From NCBI GenBank assembly GCA_946811185.2, contig OX328113.1, positions 23,907,521 through 23,971,520 of the forward strand: 64,000 bases of DNA. Direction: 5' to 3'. The notes beneath the pieces were generated by a model. It did no database searches. It saw only the letters and a list, made by a program, of their open reading frames with translations, and had not been told where the DNA came from. Of this stretch, positions 63,101 through 64,000 are shown piece by piece (positions within the stretch are counted from its first letter, which is position 1; every line of letters begins with the position of its first letter). The stretch comes from Hippopus hippopus. Lineage: Eukaryota > Mollusca > Bivalvia > Cardiida > Cardiidae. A program made the translations under genes and the position numbers.

Positions 63101-63891
63101 AATGGGGTCATGTCAAGTGAAAAAGTAGGTCACTGGGACAAATCTTAGAAAAGCCATGTGGGCACTATAGTGGCTACATTGGTAGGGATGTTTCTCTTGA
63201 TAATGTCTTTGACAAGTTTGGAATTGGGTCATGTTGGGTCAAAAGGTAGGTCACTGGGTCAAATCTTAGAAAAACCTTGTATGCACTTTAGAGGCCATAT
63301 TTGCAGTCTGAGACTCAATAAATTTAATATGAATGTTTGTCTTGATAATATCTTGAACAAGTTTGAAAGCAGGTGGGATAAAAAAGTAGGTCACTGACAA
63401 TTATGTGTTTTGTTTATATCATCACAACCAGGATGTCTTCAAATTAATCAGTCCTAGACGACTTTACTCTGAAAAGGGCTATAGGGTCAATGGCCCTATT
63501 GTTTGTATTGACCTCATTTCATTTACTGTATTTAAAATAGCATTTTTTAGCGCTGTGAGAATGAAACATTTTTGTATGGCACACAAATTGGAGAACAGCA
63601 TAAATCTCAAATAATTTATTGCTCATTGTTAGCCAATTCTATAATCTTAGAATATTTGGCACTTCAGACTTCTCCCCAAACATCTCAAATAATGTATTTA
63701 TTTTCCCTCTGTCAATTATGGCCAATCCAGCATTTTCTTAACTTCAGTTTTTCTCTACCATTTTTCAGTTATGGGACTGCAGAAAGAAAGGGGTGTTACA
63801 AACATTTCAAAATACCTATCAGGTGACGTCAATATCGTTCTCGGATACAGCAGAACAGGTCTTCTCAGGAGGCATAGATAATGATATAAAG
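51039..63891 (+). CDS. SNRNP40: U5 snRNP 40-kDa WD-repeat protein, 5' part (runs off the window)
   Basis: Nuclear WD40 scaffold of the U5 snRNP, which contacts Prp8. Exons 51039-51146, 51908-52037, 55434-55527, 58070-58235 and 63769-63891 join in phase to 207 codons, about 58% of the roughly 357-aa human protein. The N-terminus [19 protein letters not shown] is the family's basic leader. Next come [20 protein letters not shown] (WD1, 54-83), [17 protein letters not shown] (WD2, 96-126), [20 protein letters not shown] (WD3, 138-169) and FQNTYQV to GGIDNDIK (partial WD4). The protein family is highly conserved, so orthology is firm. The start has a strong Kozak context (A at -3, G at +4). The remaining WD repeats lie to the right of base 64000. 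Confidence 0.96.
51663..51893 (+). mobile_element. MITE family B, 14 bp before SNRNP40 exon 2
   Basis: TTTAGACTTGTCCAAATTTT. Stem near 51793-51815. GCATCGCATGGTAAAGGGC end. Confidence 0.82.
51908..52037 (+). CDS. SNRNP40: SNRNP40 exon 2 (WD1)
   Basis: Acceptor TTTATAG, donor GTAAGT. Encodes [20 protein letters not shown] and [10 protein letters not shown], near-invariant in SNRNP40 proteins. Confidence 0.96.
52080..52920. other. Intron stretch, nothing recognised
   Basis: No element or exon seen. Confidence 0.4.
52926..53148 (+). mobile_element. MITE family A copy
   Basis: GAGTCATATTCTGGCAAAAG left end. Palindrome mostly deleted. Confidence 0.78.
53149..53742 (-). mobile_element. MITE family A broken by a SINE
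   Basis: GAGTCATGCTCTGTGAGTAG at 53146 onward, resumed at 53489, ending TTTTTCCAGAGCATTGCTCA. Confidence 0.85.
53170..53488 (+). mobile_element. SINE family 1 inside MITE A
   Basis: Complete head-to-tail copy. TSD TCTGTGAGTAGGGG at 53156-53169 and 53489-53502 (one mismatch). Confidence 0.93.
53838..54063 (+). mobile_element. MITE family B copy
   Basis: CAAACAACAAAATATTGGAC. Stem at 53951-53998. GAGATTGTGTGGTAAAGGG. Confidence 0.9.
54064..54245 (+). mobile_element. MITE family B copy, head to tail
   Basis: Follows the previous copy. Stem GGAGAAAATGTTAGTTACCA. Confidence 0.85.
54640..54874 (-). mobile_element. MITE family B, near-consensus
   Basis: TTAACCCTTTACCACACAAT and AAATTTTGTCGTTTGGTAAG ends. 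Perfect stem centred at 54733. Confidence 0.93.
55145..55180 (+). mobile_element. SINE head fragment
   Basis: ACCTGGTAGCTCAGTCGGTA is a family 1 A box. Confidence 0.45.
55265..55370. repeat. Family D hairpin
   Basis: TATCAGACTGCACATTTTGT facing GTCTAATCTTGATCTACA. Confidence 0.82.
55434..55527 (+). CDS. SNRNP40: SNRNP40 exon 3
   Basis: Acceptor TTTAAACAG, donor GTAAGA. Encodes [20 protein letters not shown] then [10 protein letters not shown]. Confidence 0.95.
55700..55895. mobile_element. Palindromic MITE family F, full copy
   Basis: GTCGTATTCACCAACTATTC and GGTTGATGAATATGGGCCC ends. Inner TTTCTGATTGGCTAAAACA / CAGCCAATCAGAACCTG pair. Confidence 0.83.
56152..56475 (+). mobile_element. MITE family B with insertion in the loop
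   Basis: TTAACTCTTTACTAAACGAC start. The stem arms AGAGAAAATACTGGTTA and TGGTTACCAGCATTTTCTTC are parted by about 40 bp. Confidence 0.78.
56527..57752. mobile_element. pogo/Tigger-like non-autonomous element
   Basis: Ends CAGTAAAACCTTGATAATTT and inverted ATATCGAGGTTTTTTACTG, flanked by TA on both sides. CTCGATAATTCGAA-type ends are typical of pogo/Tigger elements. No transposase ORF in the 1226 bp. Confidence 0.8.
57890..58035 (-). mobile_element. MITE family B fragment
   Basis: GCAAATGCTTTCAATTTTCG and AAATTTTATCATTTTGTAAA. Hairpin decayed. Ends 35 bp before SNRNP40 exon 4. Confidence 0.7.
58070..58235 (+). CDS. SNRNP40: SNRNP40 exon 4 (WD2-WD3)
   Basis: Acceptor TTTTTGTAG, donor GTAATC. 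Encodes [20 protein letters not shown] and [18 protein letters not shown] tRNA-derived SINE begins about 40 bp after the donor. Confidence 0.96.
58275..58450 (+). mobile_element. SINE family 1, 3'-truncated
   Basis: GATAGCTCAGTCGGTAGCGT and GGTTCGATCCCCAGCTC. Body stops at GGGAAAGCAGCCAGAG, where family A sequence begins. Confidence 0.87.
58451..58692 (+). mobile_element. MITE family A, left end missing
   Basis: CCGTATCTCCGTGATGCATT to CTTTTCATAGAGCATGACTC. Core GCGTGAACTGCGCAGGCCGA. Confidence 0.83.
58700..58800. repeat. Family D hairpin
   Basis: GGAGATTAGACTGCATGTTT facing TGTGCAGTCTGATCTTGATC. Confidence 0.87.
58960..59440 (+). mobile_element. Old SINE family 1 copy split by another SINE
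   Basis: TAGTAATTGCAATAGGAATC at the left and CCAGGAAAGCTTGGATAGGT plus ATAGTGTTGAAAACAGG at the right of the inserted family 2 SINE. Confidence 0.75.
59039..59310 (+). mobile_element. tRNA-derived SINE (family 2) nested in family 1
   Basis: GGGGTAGCTCAGTGTTTAGC and GGTTCAATACAC head, (CAAA)n tail. Imperfect TSD ATGTCTTGATG/ATGTTTTGATG. Confidence 0.82.
59568..59772. repeat. GGAT repeat with periodic GTGAT interruptions
   Basis: GGATGGATG runs broken eight or so times by TGTGATGGATG, a higher-order unit of 12-24 bp. Confidence 0.95.
60011..60244 (-). mobile_element. MITE family B copy
   Basis: TTAACCCATTACCACACAAT. Perfect stem TTGTGGGAAAAGGAG at 60074. Confidence 0.92.
60285..60513 (+). 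mobile_element. MITE family B copy
   Basis: TTAACTCTTTACCAAAACAT start, TCAGGATTGTGTGGTGAAGG end. Confidence 0.9.
60515..60702 (-). mobile_element. MITE family B, left end deleted
   Basis: Stem GGAAAAGGAGAAAATGCTGG at 60540. GCAAGTGCTTTCAAATTGGA. Confidence 0.87.
60718..60852 (+). mobile_element. MITE family B, right part missing
   Basis: ACACTTACCAAACGACAAAA and CCAAATTGAAAGCATTTGGA. Confidence 0.75.
60955..61022. repeat. Family D hairpin
   Basis: AAGATCAGACTGCACGTTCT facing TGTGCAGTCTGATCTTGATC. Confidence 0.9.
61030..61970. other. Intron stretch, nothing firm
   Basis: Weak tRNA-like bits at 61036-61070 and 61715-61750. No exon. Confidence 0.4.
61974..62213 (+). mobile_element. MITE family B copy
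   Basis: AACTCTTCACCAAACAACAA. Stem GGAGAAAATGCTGTTTACCA. GGACTGTGTGGTAGAGGGTT. Confidence 0.88.
62220..62980. other. Intron stretch, nothing recognised
   Basis: AT-rich, no exon or family seen. Confidence 0.4.
62995..63400. repeat. About 120-150-bp tandem repeat, three diverged units
   Basis: Each has GTAGGTCACTGGGACAAATC, CTTAGAAAAGCC and CTTGATAATATCTTGAACAA-like text. Confidence 0.82.
63769..63891 (+). CDS. SNRNP40: SNRNP40 exon 5 (WD4)
   Basis: Acceptor TTTTTCAG, donor GTTAGT. Encodes [19 protein letters not shown] and [10 protein letters not shown]. Last exon in the window. Confidence 0.95.
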
Positions 63892-64000
63892 GTTAGTAAG
63901 ATAGCTAGGGTTGCATTCACCATCAAGTCTGTTTTTGTTTCTAACCTGGAAAACAAAGACTAGTCATCAGATGGATCGAGGTATTTTTGAGTGAGAAATT

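Overview
This is animal nuclear DNA: long introns with GT-AG splice sites, a very dense load of short non-autonomous transposable elements, tRNA-derived SINEs and many microsatellites. Nothing looks prokaryotic. The proteins and repeat style fit a mollusc, most likely a bivalve. I would not name a genus from sequence alone.

Three protein-coding genes, all on the + strand, can be rebuilt exon by exon, with reading phase conserved across every junction. (1) 9079-25807: a complete 8-exon secreted, chloride-type GH13 alpha-amylase, 522 aa. (2) 27491-48631: a complete 9-exon secreted poly(U)-specific endoribonuclease (EndoU family) with three N-terminal somatomedin-B domains, each encoded by one phase 1-1 exon, 402 aa. 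(3) 51039 to beyond the right edge: the first five exons (207 codons) of the U5 snRNP 40-kDa WD-repeat protein (SNRNP40). The first two genes encode secreted enzymes and the third a nuclear splicing factor. Nothing indicates a shared pathway.

Bases 1-9078 hold no gene I can support, only repeats. The spacers between genes are about 1.7 kb and 2.4 kb, and most of the rest is intron. Well over half of the recognisable non-coding sequence belongs to a few families. Family A is a MITE of about 270 bp with TIRs near ATGAGCCATGCTCTG and an internal GC palindrome. Family B is a MITE of about 230 bp with a perfect central hairpin and about 45 copies here. Family C is an almost fully palindromic element of 190-260 bp that shares the GC core of A. 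Family D is a hairpin built on AGACTGCAC/GTGCAGTCT. Family F is a CCAAT-containing palindrome. There are at least three SINE families, several with exact target-site duplications.

The most notable items are: a mariner-derived fold-back element with perfect 82-bp arms that keeps a transposase C-terminus (6554-6800); two larger candidate DNA transposons with TIRs and subterminal repeats that fill most of amylase intron 7 and EndoU intron 3; a three-layer nest at 49018-49980; a SINE that duplicated the polypyrimidine tract of the last EndoU exon; decayed tandem copies of an SMB exon edge just upstream of the working exon; and a 205-bp tandem duplication directly upstream of the EndoU start codon. 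Family boundaries were judged by eye and are approximate unless a target-site duplication fixes them.
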